From Henricia sp. BOLD:AAB3569 (taxonomy: Eukaryota; Echinodermata; Asteroidea; Spinulosida; Echinasteridae): a stretch of 64,000 nucleotides of DNA. Under the pieces are notes generated by a model. The model was not told where the DNA came from, did no database searches, and worked only from the letters and a program-made list of their open reading frames with translations. A program made the position numbers and the translations under genes. This document shows, in pieces, positions 21,901 to 36,900 of the stretch (position 1 is the first letter of the stretch; each line of letters starts with the position of its first letter). The stretch spans positions 1 to 64,000 of the forward strand of contig JBBELK010000482.1 in assembly GCA_037783545.1 (NCBI GenBank), given 5' to 3'.

Positions 21901-24900
21901 TCACACTCCTTTAAAGGCCCAGTGTATCATTTGCAATGACCCCAAAAAGTAATCAACGAGTTTACAGGGGAAAAGTTCTGAAAGTAAAGATTGAATTAAT
22001 AGCAACTACCCAATGAAAGGTTTCCGCTCAAAATGATATAATTTTACCAGAAAATAATCCGTAAAGATGAAATTATTTAGATCGTTTGCAAACGATTTAC
22101 TTATTTTTGGTTCGCATCTACGCGGTCCAAAATGCATGGGCGCTGTGTACTGCGTGTGCGTGTTCCAACGCGATGCATTTTTATGGATCGCGCGCACACG
22201 CAGTGTATGATGTGCGCCACAGAGTGCATGACGCAAGCCACATGTATACATGTAGTACCCGATCAACTGAGAATGCCAAGACCAAGAAAACGCATATGGA
22301 TTTTCATGGTTTTTTTAAACGTGGTACATTTGACAAAGCTGAAATTCCTTCGGATGAGTTTGTTGATGTCTTTCTTCTGATTTATAATGGTTTTATTCGC
22401 AGAATCGCTCAAAAACAGATCATCTACAGGGCCTTTAACAACTGGCCATTTTGTTTGCAGTTTGCTTGTCCATATGGCATGTCACAATTATAGACAGACT
22501 AATGGCTATTTCAATCCCTGCTGCACAAAACAAAACACGCTGTTGAAAATTGCCATATTTCAGCACCCCCGGTGTGCACACTCGGGTTATTAATCAGTAT
22601 CACAGACATCTGGTGATATTACAACATAATAGAACGCTGATGGGAGTTTGACAGAAAATGACAGCTACTACCGCATGCTGACATTTCAATTTTGAAGTCA
22701 TTGTTTATGAAATCTCTGTCATTGTCAATCAAAATCAATTTTGCTTTATGAAATATTTTTTAAAAATTGTTTACTTTTATTTTATGGTTGACCTAGTTTT
22801 TTTAATATTCACATGCAGATTTCTTTCAATTCCAAACCGGAAGATGAGATTTTTTCGCTCTATTTAGCATTCATCCGAGACAGGAAGTTCACGCTATTGA
22901 CTACGTGATATACATCGCTTCCTTTAACTACGCATCAATCGTTTAATCTCCAAAATTGGAAGCCCGGAGCAATTCAGGACCTATTTACATTCTGATGCCA
23001 GTCTGAGATCCATTTGACCCCAGTAATCATCGCTTTAAAAATTCCGCTTTCACGTTCCGACAAAAAAAATCTCTCTCAGGACCAAGAATTAATCTCGATG
23101 TAACCGTCTCAAATTTCCATAAAAGTAGAATCGTAGAATCCTTTCATAATCAGGGGTCTTAAAGGTTGCCGAGAGTAAAGAGCTTTTTTTCAGGTTACCG
23201 ACCGAATGTGATCCCCGTGACGACCAACTCATGCCCCGTGAACGTCTGCTTGCAATTATAGGGCTCCACCGTTCCACCGTCCGTTGTTCCACGCTTCCAC
23301 ATACGTATTGTCTTGTCCCTGGACGCGCTAAAGTTCGCCTCGAGCTCCGGCACGTGGGTCACCTGAGAATAAAAATAGATGCGACAAAAACAAACCCATA
23401 TTAAAAAAAATAAACGAAAAAAGGTTTGTGATTTTTCTCTTGTCTTAGTTTATGACAAACTTGATTGAATCTCAGCAGGGGCACGATTACATTTTCAGCC
23501 GAAACTGAATACGTGCCGCCCCGAGGCACTTGGTGTGTAATTTCACTCCGGCCGAATCTTTTAATCCCCTTGCCGGTTTCGGGAACACTGCAGCCACGAC
23601 GAACGACTGTAGCATAATAATGAGAATATTGACCGCCTCGGAAACACCCGTCTAGTCGCGAGTCAATAAAAGACAATAACGCATTTAACTGACAAGTTGA
23701 ATGCGTGTTATCCAAGCGTGACTATTCATTAGCCATTCTCACGGAATGAGAAAGGCTCAATTGAAATTCATCCTCTAATTGTTTTTATCAATCTAACAGT
23801 GAAAATAATCAAATGTTGCTGATACAGTCGAACCTTGATATTAAGAACACTGTTAATACATCTTTCCAATTTGAACAAGGGAACAAGTCCTTGTTTTTCA
23901 TTCCTGATAATACAAGGTTCCTGTTATAACAAGATAATCTGTAAAGTCCCAACGATCTCTTTTTAATGACATCAATTGTATTTTAAATCGTCAATACACA
24001 TATTTATAACTTCTAGAAAATATATGGAAACTGTAGTTTAAATTTTTGATACAATTCACAAATGATCAGAAAGCGTTTGAAATTAGAGCGTGTTAATAAT
24101 ATGTAATTAAAAAAAAATACTTTTGAAGAGAATACGTGGCCGAGTGGTGTAGCGCGCTGAATCCAAGACTTTGGTAAATCCACAGGTCGTGGGTTCGAAT
24201 CCTGTCCATGGTGCATGTGCTCTTGGGCAAGGCACTTTGCCATGAATTGCCTCTCAACCCAGGTGTATAAATGGGTACCAGCATCATGCTGGGAAGGTAA
24301 ACGGACTCGCTGTGTGGGAGGAGTGGCGAACCCCCCACAGCAAACTCGAAAGAGTAGTCTGGCCCCTCGCTCATGAAAGAGATAGATGGGCACTCCGGCT
24401 TGTAATTACAAGCACGACCTTTAGAATATAGTTGTTTATGTACGCTTTCATGTATTGCCATAAAAATGCACGAAAACATTTTTCACCTTGTTTTTGGACA
24501 AATTGGCGGCGCCTATAGTGTAATCTGAATAAGGGGCCCGCCCTCTTGTGGTTATTCCATTGTTACTGCGGTGTATGTCTATTGTGACGTCATGTAAACG
24601 CATTGGAGATAGACCACAGTTTTCGTTTGTTGGATTAGTCTATACGATAAGGTACCGTTAACACTGCAATTGTAAAGTTTGCATCCGCTTTTCAGTAGGT
24701 CATATTTCTTGTATATATTTTTTTTAATAACAATATACAATTTGCACTATTTAGCACGTCGTCTTTCACTTCTTTGTATACTTCTCCTTTTAAAAAAAAT
24801 AACAGGGAGAAAAAATCTATAAAGATTTACCATGATAAAAAGCCTACAGGACCAACCTGTAAGTACACAAATCAGTTAAAAATCCTTGCCTTACGTCCCA

Positions 24901-27900
24901 AATTTTCAAACACTCCATTTCATCCTTCTGAGCTATTTTCCAAATCTAATTAATTCACAGGCTCGCACATCCATATGCTCTCTCGCACGCTCCGTTGATG
25001 CAATTCCCCCCCGGAACATCAATTCTACAGGTGACAGACAGTCTGTAGTCTCCTTTGCTTTTTTTTTCTTGACAGACTGGCCCAGATAATGTAATACATT
25101 CATGTGGCCTGTGCTGTGTATTTCTGGGTTCGGCCTCGGCCATGTTTATGCATCCGTTTATAAGATATTCTTTTCAATGGTTTGCTGACATATTAGAATC
25201 GGATGTTTAATTCAATTTAATTCATGATATTTTCAATTGTAGGTGTGCATTACACAATCCAGTAACATTGGTTAAATGAATTATATCCTCACAGGGATTT
25301 GAACCCGAGACCTCCGACACACCGGGCAGATGCTCTACCAGCTGAGCAACAATGTACGTATTAGACCCAGTAAAAAAAATTGGTATGCACTCATTATGTC
25401 CAATCACTTGTATGATTGTACAGATTTGTAGTCAAAGCCGTCACAAGGAAAATGTTTAAATCACCTACATCTCGGTTAATTGTGACCCATTAACATCACG
25501 TATCGTAAGCTCATTCATTGCCTTTCAAAACAAAACCACATTTGTAACAGTCACTTGTTTTTAGAACTCAGCAAGTCAGTCTAAATTCAAACAGAATGTG
25601 CCAATAGGCCGTATTCCTGAACGCGTGAGCAGGGGTCAAATTTAACACTGGTCCTGTGGTCCGAGACCAGTACAAAATCAGAAGGACCATCAAAGACGCT
25701 GGTCCGATGGACCAGTGAAAACATTTACTGACTCATGGAAACATTCTCTGATGCCTAATCCACAGTAAACATTTCTTACTCAATGCAAAGAATTCCTGGT
25801 TACCACAAACAATTCCTGATTGCTTTAGACATTTTCAGACAACTACATTTCTTTCTCCGATCTCTCCAGACATGCCCCAGTGTTGGATCAAAAAGCAATC
25901 CCATCCATCCTGCACTCAATGACCTTAAACCAGAAAGTGTTGCAGTATCTCGGTGCCATTTTGAAAAGCACCGGTGGACCACCAAATTTTCAGCAGGACC
26001 AGTAGAGTTCTCTAATCTACTGGTCCTTCTGACCAGCATGAAATTCAGGTTAATTTTGACCCCTGTGTAAGGGAGCTGTCAAGTGGCTCGCGCCCATCGC
26101 GCATTACCATATGTTCGAACACAAAATGCACGCCTTTCAAATGTTTACTTTTAATGGAAATCAACATGCCCGCGCTCCGCATACGTGACTTTTCCCAACG
26201 TATACGGACGTGTGTTGATTCCCTTCATTTTCCACTGTCTGATATGGCCATTTTCCCCCAAAATCCCCAAATCACGCATTCAGGAATACGGGCCATTTGT
26301 GCCACATTACATGTGTTCAACAAAACAAACAACTCTCTCAAAAAATAGGTCTCGTCTGAAATTCCATCCCCTATAAATGTTTGACAGACGCTTGTAGCCA
26401 CACGACAAGCAAAATGTGAACTTTCTCCCCACTTACAAAAAAGCGTTTCAAAGGAGGGGGAAATATTTATTGGGGATATTGCCGTTAATCAAATCACTAA
26501 CGACACTACAAAAGTGATTTGTATTGTAAGCCCTTTAAACGCATTGCCGTAGTTTTTTTTAGCAAACAAAAAGTCTCTGGCTATTTCTCGGGAAATCGAT
26601 GTCTTTACAGACTCGCGATGTCCATGACAGCATTCTGAAAACAGACTTTGGACTTGGCCAAATAACAATCCAAAATCGATAGAAAGGGGTTTTGAGTTTT
26701 CTAAACCGCAAAATGTGGCTATTTGGAAAACATTCTCTAATTTGTACAAATTTAAGTGTCTTAGCGAAATAATTTTGCCACGGATGTTGTGTTTGTGGAG
26801 GTACATGTACTGTCACTAGAGTGAAGTACAAAATAATTAATATTTCAAGTATTTTTTAAATTTAATTGCTGTATATTGTTTAAAAAAATAATACAAATAA
26901 TTTTTAAAATGCCTCTTTTACTCCAAGTAAATGTTGTCATAATGTACAAAGGAGGTTTTATTCTGTAGGTTCTATTAGATTTTTTAAAATTTAAGTCCAA
27001 CATAAAATAGGCATATGGATGTCAACAAAAAATAACCTTAAATAAATTTCTCTTAATCATAATGATTGCTTTTCTTGTTCATAAGATTTTCCCCCGGACA
27101 ATTTTCCCTCAAAATGAAAAACTGATAATTCTCTTTCAACAACATGTGCGATGTTCGGATAAGATGCAATCTATTATTCTGTATAACAGGCCGCAGATGG
27201 CTTTGGCAAAATGGTTGATGTTTAATGAAGCTTTTAGCTTCAATTAGACGAACTGGTCATATTAACATCATTTAAGGGAATTGGGAACATCATAATAGCA
27301 AAGTGTTACGGATGGTGTGTTGACTCCAAAGTACAAGTTTTGATCGACAGTTTTTGTGAGCTTTTCAGATGACTTACAAATGTACAGTATGTACATTGAC
27401 CCTGTAAGTGTTTACGGTCAGTAAACAGTTTTTCCCTCACATAAAAGGGATGTTTCAAAATAACATGAAATCTGTCAACCTCCGTTAAAGACCTACCGTA
27501 ACTTCGTGAAAGACTAACACACATCCAACGACAGATGATGTAATGCAACATGTCATATAGCGCACAGTCAATACCGAGTGAAAGACCTAATCGAGTGAAA
27601 GACGTCTAATCGACTAAAAGACGTCTAATCAAGTGAAAGAGGTCTAAACGAGTGAAAGACAACTGAACGAGTGAAAGACGTCTGAACGAGTGAAAGACCT
27701 AGCCAAGTGAAAAACCTAACTGAGTGAAAGACGGACACAAATCGAACGACAGAGGGCGTAATGCAACACAACTTTTTGCATGTTGTATGTGATATCTGTC
27801 GCTCACGGCGCATCAAGCATGCGAGCCAGTTTCCCGCGATGGATATCACATGACATGCATAAAATCATTTGTATTACGCCCTCTGTCGTCCAATTTGTGT

Positions 27901-30900
27901 CAGTCTTTCACGAAATATCAGACGTCTTTCTCGAAATTAGACGTCTTTCATGCAGTTGGTCAATGCACAATGTTGCATTACGCCATCTGTCGTTGGATCC
28001 GAATGAGTGGCTTTGGCTGCGGCTGTTGCTATGCGGTTTCTAAGAAATGTCATTGTCCGCCCATAGAAACAGCATAGCAACAGCCACAGCCAAAGCCACT
28101 AATTCGGATACAGCCTTAGGTCTGTCACGGCTTTGTCTGTACGCGGGCAGCATTGTCTATTTTGCCCCGATGGCCGCCCATATCAACCAGAGCACTTGTC
28201 AAAATTTCAAGTGACTTGAAATAACCACATCTCTACTGATTTTGAACCAGTGCACACCATACCTTTTGAGAAGTGGCAATGTTATAAAGTACTTTTCACC
28301 AGGGTCATTAATTGTTTCAGCTAATAGATATATCAAAGTGACAAATTGGCAAAATAGACCTTTATCACGGTGCGGCCATCTTCCCTTTTCCCCTATTAAA
28401 ATGAACGTAACCAAAGCGAGGCTTGCCAAAATAAAATAGTTTGGCCCCGTGTTGAAAATGTTCATTGTGTGCATCACAATGACATGCGCGCGGTGCGATC
28501 AAGAAAACGCGCAGCGCGGACATTGATTCTCTCAAAAGAACAACGAAAGAATGCACGCGCCGCATCGCGCTATATCGCGCAGACACGCACACGCACTGAT
28601 CATGCCCGACGCGACACGTAGGGCCTACACGTACTATGCAGTGGGGAACAAGACAAAGATGGACGCACCGTGATAAAGGTCTATTGGTATTACGCACGAG
28701 ACACTTTAGTTGTTGCAAAAAGCACTATGTGTGAGACATACACGTACCGGAGCCTCGGAAGTACATAAATTTGTAAAACAACCATTCCAGAACTAAGAGT
28801 CCACATAAGCTTGGTAATGCCTAACACGCAACACATTTCATGAAACATGTGAAATAACTGATGGTTATTGCTGAGCAGCCTACGGATCATGAATCTGAAT
28901 TTTCACGTTATTTTGAAACATCCCACAATTGAAAATAAAATCCCCTGTAGCTTTAACACTAAAGGTGACTTAGAATACTGTTTTGCCACTGTTAGGTGTT
29001 TCGCCTTGCGAGTTAAATTAGAACCGACAATGACCGGCCGGCTGTGCGTGCATCTGACGCAATTCTTGTCACTATCACGAAGGAGAGTACCCATTACGTG
29101 AACTCAACGGTAACCAAAATGTTAATCCCCGACGAATTCAGACTACATGCGACATTGCTGACGTGAACCGCTTCAAAATTTACGATCAAGTCTGCCAAAG
29201 ACTGCAATTTCAATACCGAAGGGGATCAATATTTTTTCTGATTAAGTTGTTTCCGCAATTTAGCACCAAGCAATTTAAGGGCCGTTACGGTAATAATAAA
29301 CCTAGGAAATGTTATCCACAAAGCAATTACGGCTGGCAAGGATTTGAGGGGTAGTTTGCAAAAAAAGCCTTGTTAATAACGATTGAAAGCATCAAATTAC
29401 ACTGTGCACAGGGGTGGTAAAATCATCATCATAATGAATTTTTTGGGGGGTGGGGAGGAAATGAAAATTATTGGTCGTGAAGAGCATTTATGTCCCAACG
29501 GGACGTTATTAATGACTTACATTACATGTACCTTACATGAATTTGATCGATTAATGCATGTGGACAGGAAACATGCACGTATACAATCGTTATTTAAGAG
29601 GTCCTTCGGACTTTGCAGATTACCTTGTTATAACAGGAACCTTGTATTATCGGGAATAAAAAGAATAGAAAACATTTAGGATTGTCCTTGTTGTAAGCAG
29701 AATGTTGTATTAACAGTGCTCTTACTTTTAAGGTTCGAATGTTGTCTTGTAGACAAACAAGAATTGTGTAATTTTCAAGTCTAGAAATGTTTTGAGCGAT
29801 CAAAAAATAATTTCTTACAAATGTTTTGATACAAGCCGAAAGTGTAAGAAAATAACTTTTTTTCCACAATCAATTTTTTTGAAATCGTGTAAATCTGCAG
29901 AAAATACTGCTAATGCGATAGTTGTTGGACCGTTCTACCCAACACACGGTAACTGTATAATTAAACAAGCAATGCAGTATGCTTGGGCGATTCCACGCTG
30001 GAGTCGAGTAAAATCGATTCCACTTTGGGAATTAGAATCGCGATTCCAGATTTTTTAGGAATCGATTCCCAGTGATATTTACATGTGTTTTTCATACTTG
30101 TGTGTTGCTGCGCCCTGAGCATCTTTCTGATGGATACCGGCACATTACAAATATTCATTATTATTATTATTATCATTATTATTAGAAAAAATTGATTCTC
30201 TTTCACTAAGATTCGATTCCCAGTGATACATTCCAGAAATGACCTAGCAATTCCGAAGTCTAAACATTAAAATTCTGCAAAATTTTAGCCTCTGAAAATG
30301 TTCACATTAATTAGGAATGTGTGTGTGACAAAGGCCGTCATCATTTCATGGACATTTAGTGCCAATAATTTGGTCGTCGTCTGCACAATATACAGTACCG
30401 TCAATGTACACGCACATGTATACTTATGCTCAGTATATTTAATGTTCCCCTGTGAAAATGGAATCGAGAATCTTTTTTGGAATCGGAGTCGCCTCTGAAA
30501 ATGCTGGAGTCACCCAAGCCTACAATGCAGCCACATGGGACTACCGCCTACCGGGGCGAGCATGACTTTTCTCAAACTCTTCAATTATTTATTTCCCCTT
30601 TCTCAGTGAAGATGCAGGCAAAATATGCTCTCAATCCACATGGGAGTTATCAAATTGAGCTAAAATTAGACAGACACATGACCGGGCATGCACCGACACA
30701 TTTAAAGAAAATGTTTCCAAAAGTGTCGTCAACCCTCTCCCTCCTTTGAGAATGGATGTTCATCCTGTTCTGCTCAACTGACATCTATTTAGTTTCCCGT
30801 TTCCCGTAAAACTGAGACGACTTTCTTTTTTTTGTCTCGCTTTTTTTCTGCACTCGAAGTGGATGGTGAGCAACGGAAGTGAGAAATTTGATGCAGAAAT

Positions 30901-33900
30901 CGTCTCGCTTCAGAAAGATTTGAATGGGACGTCGGAAGAGAATGTGAAACAGAATCAGCGTCAATTCAGAGTATGACGCACCTGTCCCAGAAAATTTAAA
31001 AACATACATTTACTGTCGAACAAGAGGACAAAATGTTCTTGCGCATAAATCAATGTGTACAGTCGCACTGCAAATTGAATGCAGTGTCTATCAATTCATT
31101 ATAAAAATAGGATCTGAAAACATCCTGTCAACGAATTTCAACAAACAACATTCACATTTACATCGAGGTTGAAAACAAAAACAATTAATGTTTTTCCAGG
31201 TTTTTCAGCACGTAGGTTCTAAAAGTATTGTCTAAATTTTTTCTAGATACATTCAGACCTTAAGAACGGAAATTATATTCATTCAACAGGACTGAATGTA
31301 CACAACAAAATTCCTAACAGAAATCAACGATTTAAAACCATTTTTCACTAATTTTAGACAGAAGTCTGAAAACATGTGGTATGTATTGGTGTTTTGCTAG
31401 TATGCTTTCGTTTGAATGCAACCTAACAGAGCAACAAAACACTTTTTTTAGAAACAAATTGTTTTGCCGTTGCCCGATATAATTGTTAACACTGTATATT
31501 CAGTGATTTAAACTTCATAGCGTGCTCGGGTGGGACTCGAACCCACGACCTCCTGCAAACAAGGCGTCTGCCTTCTAAACCACTCGACCACCGAGCTAGC
31601 CGGTGTTGAATGGCCGGTTCGAATCATTTCGCAACGGGGATCACAATTAATCAGAAATTAACATTCAGTTTCTCCACACAAGCCAAATCAATTTCCGTAT
31701 AAAGTAAATTCAATAAAATTATAAATTTCCCACAAACTCACAGTTTATAATTAAACAAGACAATGTCAACACCAAACATAAGAGAGAACTGGTTGTTTTC
31801 ATAGCTGTGTCAATAAACTGCGGATATTATGAAGAGAATCTGGTGCATTGCAACGACAGGATAGCTGTTACTTGCAAGCATACACAAAAAATGAATTTTA
31901 AAAAATATTTAAAAAATCATGGAACTAACCTTAGTGATTTCTCTCTTGTGGCCAATCCATCTCTGCATTAATCTGCCTTCCTTCCATCGATATAGAACCA
32001 TGCTCTAAACAGCAAGGAAAATAAATGTACTTTTTTGTCAATTTAAGTGTGAAAACTGAAATCTCTCAATGTCCCCTCTTTTGTGCGGAATAGACCATAT
32101 CGAATAGCCGCTGTTTCGTGGGGCCGTTTCTTTGTTCCTTGAGGACATGCATGGTTGCACATATTGTGCTTCCATTGTTGAAAGGTTTAAGTAACAAAAG
32201 GTGCCCCACGAAATGGCGGCTATTCGATACGGTCTATAGGCTTATTGTGAAAGACATTGGCAGATTCAAGTAGACCGGGTAAAGAGGGTGTGGCTTATAG
32301 GTGGGACAAATGGGTGGTGCAAAGAGGTTGGGGCAAAGGGGTGGAGCAAAGAGGGTGTGGCAAATGGGTGCGGTAAAGAGGGCGCGGTAAAGAGGGCGGG
32401 GCAAAGAGGTGAAAATCTGTTCTAACTGCTCTTAATTGTTAAGACATCCCAATTTAAATGACCATTTTCCTAAAAATTAAAAATAAAGAATAAATACCTT
32501 GTCACAAACATTTTTCCATATTTCAGCAGGGTTAAAGGGAATGGCCAAAAAGCTCTTGAAGACAAAAACAAATCAAGAATTCTTAGCCTGTGCAAATATC
32601 AATCTCACAAAAATAGCCAGAACAATACAAAATCTTACAAGAACTTTAACAGCATATGACCTATAAAATGCTCCATGTCATTGCGTACACATCTGGTACA
32701 TGTACTTTAATTTACCCACTCCCACGCACATAGTCTACATTACATTTTTCCTTGGACTCAAACATATGGTATTTGCAGCTGTCAATGTTGATTGTACATT
32801 GCAACTCGAACCCCTTCCCAAGAATCCAAAATATAGATTCATGTTTGCGTACTGCGCACCAAATGTTTTCATGCCACTGGGCAAACAAATTAAATCACAT
32901 GGCTGTCCCAAATACTGAAGTCCGTGAACATTTCACATGTTTGATAATCAAATATTTGAATACTTTTAAGATTTTTAGTATTTGGAAAGGGAGTATTAAA
33001 TTACCATTCCAAAGTAAAGAATATTTTCTTTGAGGTATTTTCTTTAAAGTATCTCAAAAATCAGAAATGTTCACAGATTTACACATAACTTAAATACAAA
33101 ATATAAACATGATGACAATAGAAAACTTCCCCTGAAATGGTTTTGTCTGAAGTGCTATATAGTCTTTTAGAAATGAGTAAAACAATTAATTTGTGTCTCA
33201 TGAGATAAAAAATTCACTTCGCCCCAAAGTACGCAGCTGACTTTTACTCAGGTTTGTTTTAATCATGCATACATTCAATCACACAGGAGATAAAACTATT
33301 TGTAACGGTTTGCAAATCATGTAGACTACTTTTAAACTGCAAAGTTTTTGTAACCACACGACAATAAAAAATAGGACAAAATAGTATGAAAACATTTGTT
33401 GGATATTCATAAAATTTATGTATAAAATTTATGATGATTAAATATTCAAATATATTCAAAAATATTCAAATAAGTTTCTACAGGCATGTTTATTTTAACA
33501 ACTATGCCATATCACATAATTTTGTTTGCCATATTATAGAAAAAGTAGAACAAATAAAGTTGTTGTTGAATATTCATGCCATTGTAAGTAAATTCACTTT
33601 AATGATTAAATATCCAGATATATTTAAATATTCTAATATATTCAATTATTTAAATAATATTCACTAATATTCATATTGGCACTGCCCTGCATACCAAGTA
33701 CACATGTGCAGTTCAAGTCCTTGCCCCTTTTGCTCATCTTTAATCGCTGTCAATCTCTGATGACTCACACTGATAAATGTTTATTGCTTGCACAATTTAA
33801 TTTGCGATAACCATTATAGGCCAGCCAGAGTTCTGTTTGTTGCCAGGGAGCCACTGCACACTAAAATCCCACCAAAAATCTGTTGTTTTCCCTGTTAATC

Positions 33901-36900
33901 ATTCACGAGTATATTTACTTTTTGTGTGGTATCATTTTTCATGTGCAGTTAACATGTTTCGCAATAATCATCATTGAATGTAAATTTATATAAATAAGTG
34001 TGCGCAGACGTTTTTTTACAAAGGCATCCCCACTTCAATGAAAATAGGCTCCTGACTTAACGTGGTATTATGGGTCCATTTTTCTGTGCATTATAGCCAA
34101 GGAACCAGCCTAAATAGGATGATGGGTTCGGCACAATCTCACAATTAACAAGGATAAAAGAAATTGTAAATTTAATTTTCTTTTTTGTAAATTTTTTGAA
34201 ATTCTGAATGCATCCAAACGGTTTTTAAAATACCAGGTCTAAAATCACGCTCAAATTTTCATAAATTCTACAAAAATTACATCAACCCTTAAAAACAGGA
34301 GGCTCAACTCGAGTTTAGCAAAATTGTGTGTAGCTGTACTATTGTTGGGAAGAACCATAAGGGCCATCCATAAAGTAGGTACGGACTGAGGCGGCGAGGA
34401 GGGGATTGGAGTACGGATGGCCCTATAAGGCACCATACTAGATATTGTCTTCATTATTGTTGGCAAAGGTTTTTTTTGTCACATTTTGACTTGTCAAGAC
34501 TGAAGTGCTAAAATGACGAATGACATTAATCAATATCAAAAAAATCTTTCATGGATTGAATCGAGCATGATCAGATAGTTAAGGAAGTTAATGACAGACT
34601 AAAACTGACGACTGTGACTAGCAAACCGGGGCAATATTTCTATCAAGACTTCATCAAATCATTTGTCAAGATGACATATCTTGCCATCTCGCATGCTGAA
34701 TAAACTGACAAATTTAAGTGTTTTCGCAAACTCCCAGAGGTTGAAAATGGCAGTTAATTACTTGGACATTTTATTAAACTTGACGGAGAAGCGGTGTACT
34801 GAACTTATAAAAATGGTAAAGTCGGCAGGTTGAAGGAGATTGTTAAATTAAAGGCAGAACACATAATTGGTAAACCGTTACAAATAGTCAGCTCTGTACT
34901 TTGTCTAACTTTTGAGAAAACAGTAAAAAAAGGCTTTACAGTAACTTCGCCCAAAAACCAGTGGCATTTGGGCAAAGTGGTGTTTGGGCGAAGTGGTTTT
35001 GGTGCGAAGTAAATTTTCGTCTCATGAGATGAAAATTAATTATTTTGCTAATTTTTCAAAGACTATAGCACTTCAGACAAAACCATTTCAGGGGAAGTTT
35101 ACTGCCGTCATCATGTTTATATTGTGTAAGCTATTTGTAAAAAGGATAACTTTTTACAAGAAAATTATAATTTAAGTTGAATTTATATAAATGCGTGTGC
35201 ACACCCATTTTTTTCACAAGGGCGCCCTCATGTGAACAAAACCAGACCCCTGACTACCATGGTATTGTGGCTCCATTTTCTGTGCAGTATAGCCAGGGAA
35301 CAAGCCTTAATAGGACAGTGGCTTTGCACAATTTCTTGAAAGCATGGACACAGTTTTTTCTTTGTTTTCTCGGAACGTAGATGAGATACTGAGCCGGCTT
35401 GTACACAGGTTAGTTTTTATCATACACATCCTCAGTTACACATGGAAATAAAGTCATTTGTAACGGTTTTCTATCTTTCTTTTTATCCTGGGATGAGGCT
35501 GGGGGTAATTTTTGTTTTCATTTTTTTTTTTTTAAAGTGTTTCAAAAACTTTGATGTGTCAAAGTGGAGTAGCAAAGGTTAACATTAATAGACCCTTTTC
35601 ACGGGCGGCCATGACAGGGGGCAGTCACATTGTCACCGTGTGTCATGCTTTAGTAGGCACTTTGTGGATCTATTGTCACATCATTTAGATATATATGAAA
35701 ACCTGCCCCTTGTCATGGCCGCCAGTGCAAAGGGTCTATACATGTACATGCCTTGGGAGGGATAAGGAATGGTGGGAGGAGCTATAAATTGATTGACAGG
35801 AATAGGGGCCATATTTACCCGATCAGCGCTTCCAGTAATATATGATACATCGCCGGCAACTGTCACGCTCGTCACTGCATCAGTATGGACTGGGGTGTAG
35901 CGCTTCACGTCGGCTGTTTCCAAAGAATTGATGGCAGAGTAGTCACTGTGAAATGCATAAAATTATGTATTTTATTTTTAGCCATGGTAGATCATGTAAC
36001 ATGTCTATGTTGCCATTTCCAACAGTTTTTATTTTTATTTTTTTATTTTTAATCCCGAGGAAGTTTATTCACGAACACGGAAAGATTACCATGCACGGAC
36101 ACCCACTGGGACCCCACACACTGCACCTATGAGACAACTCTGAACAATTTAAAGTTTTTCCTTTATAGTAAAATCATGACATTTTCCCCCGCTTAATTTT
36201 ATGTTTTTATCATCAAACTAACATTTTTACATGGTTTATAGACCATAAAAAGGCAAATCCTGGGTGTCCGTGCATGGTAATGAACCCACATTCAGTAGAC
36301 TTTGTGGCTCCTAAATATTGTATGTTAACATGAAGTACGGTTCGAGAACAACAAAACATGTCCAATAAGGTCATTTTTGAGTTGCGGGGCATTCTTCAAT
36401 TGCTCAAATTATCTTGATATTTCTTGAAAACACTTTGGACAGAAATGACATATACCTATACTGTTTCATTTGTTAGTTAGAACGACGGGTATTTTATTGA
36501 GAAGATAATCATAATTTGTTTTTGAAAGAATTCTGTTTACTGGTCAACACTTTAAATATTCTCCTTATAATTTAATAAAGACTTAATAACCACCAAAACA
36601 TGTTAACATTTTGAAGAGAAGAGATTTTTGGAGTGAAAAACATTCATCAATTTCCTTGAAAATACTTAAATGTTTTCTGCCCTGTTCCATAGACCTAACG
36701 CCCGTCACCTCAGTGGCGACCAGTGAACGGAAGTCATACCATTTTTTTTCCTTAAAATGACTCATCAAGCATCTTAAGTGCAGATTTTATGAACAAAAAA
36801 AACAAATTTAGGAGTGAGAACATTTTAAGATTTTGTGGGAAAACACTTAAGAAATTTTTTTCCATCCAGTCTTATGTGTTAAACTTATGCACACAGGTCT

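Noticed and set aside
23194..23203. WDR31 donor at 23198 (CG/GTAACC)
   Set aside because: It is closer to the donor consensus but puts the next exon out of frame; the GTCGGT donor at 23202 keeps the WD repeat intact.
30477..30749. 90-aa open frame in a WDR31 intron
   Set aside because: No recognisable domain, no supporting splice pattern and composition like the surrounding intron.
31523..31597. Functional tRNA gene on the minus strand
   Set aside because: The anticodon loop lacks U33, one acceptor pair is missing and no proper variable arm can be drawn; similar tRNA-like heads are common here as SINE parts.
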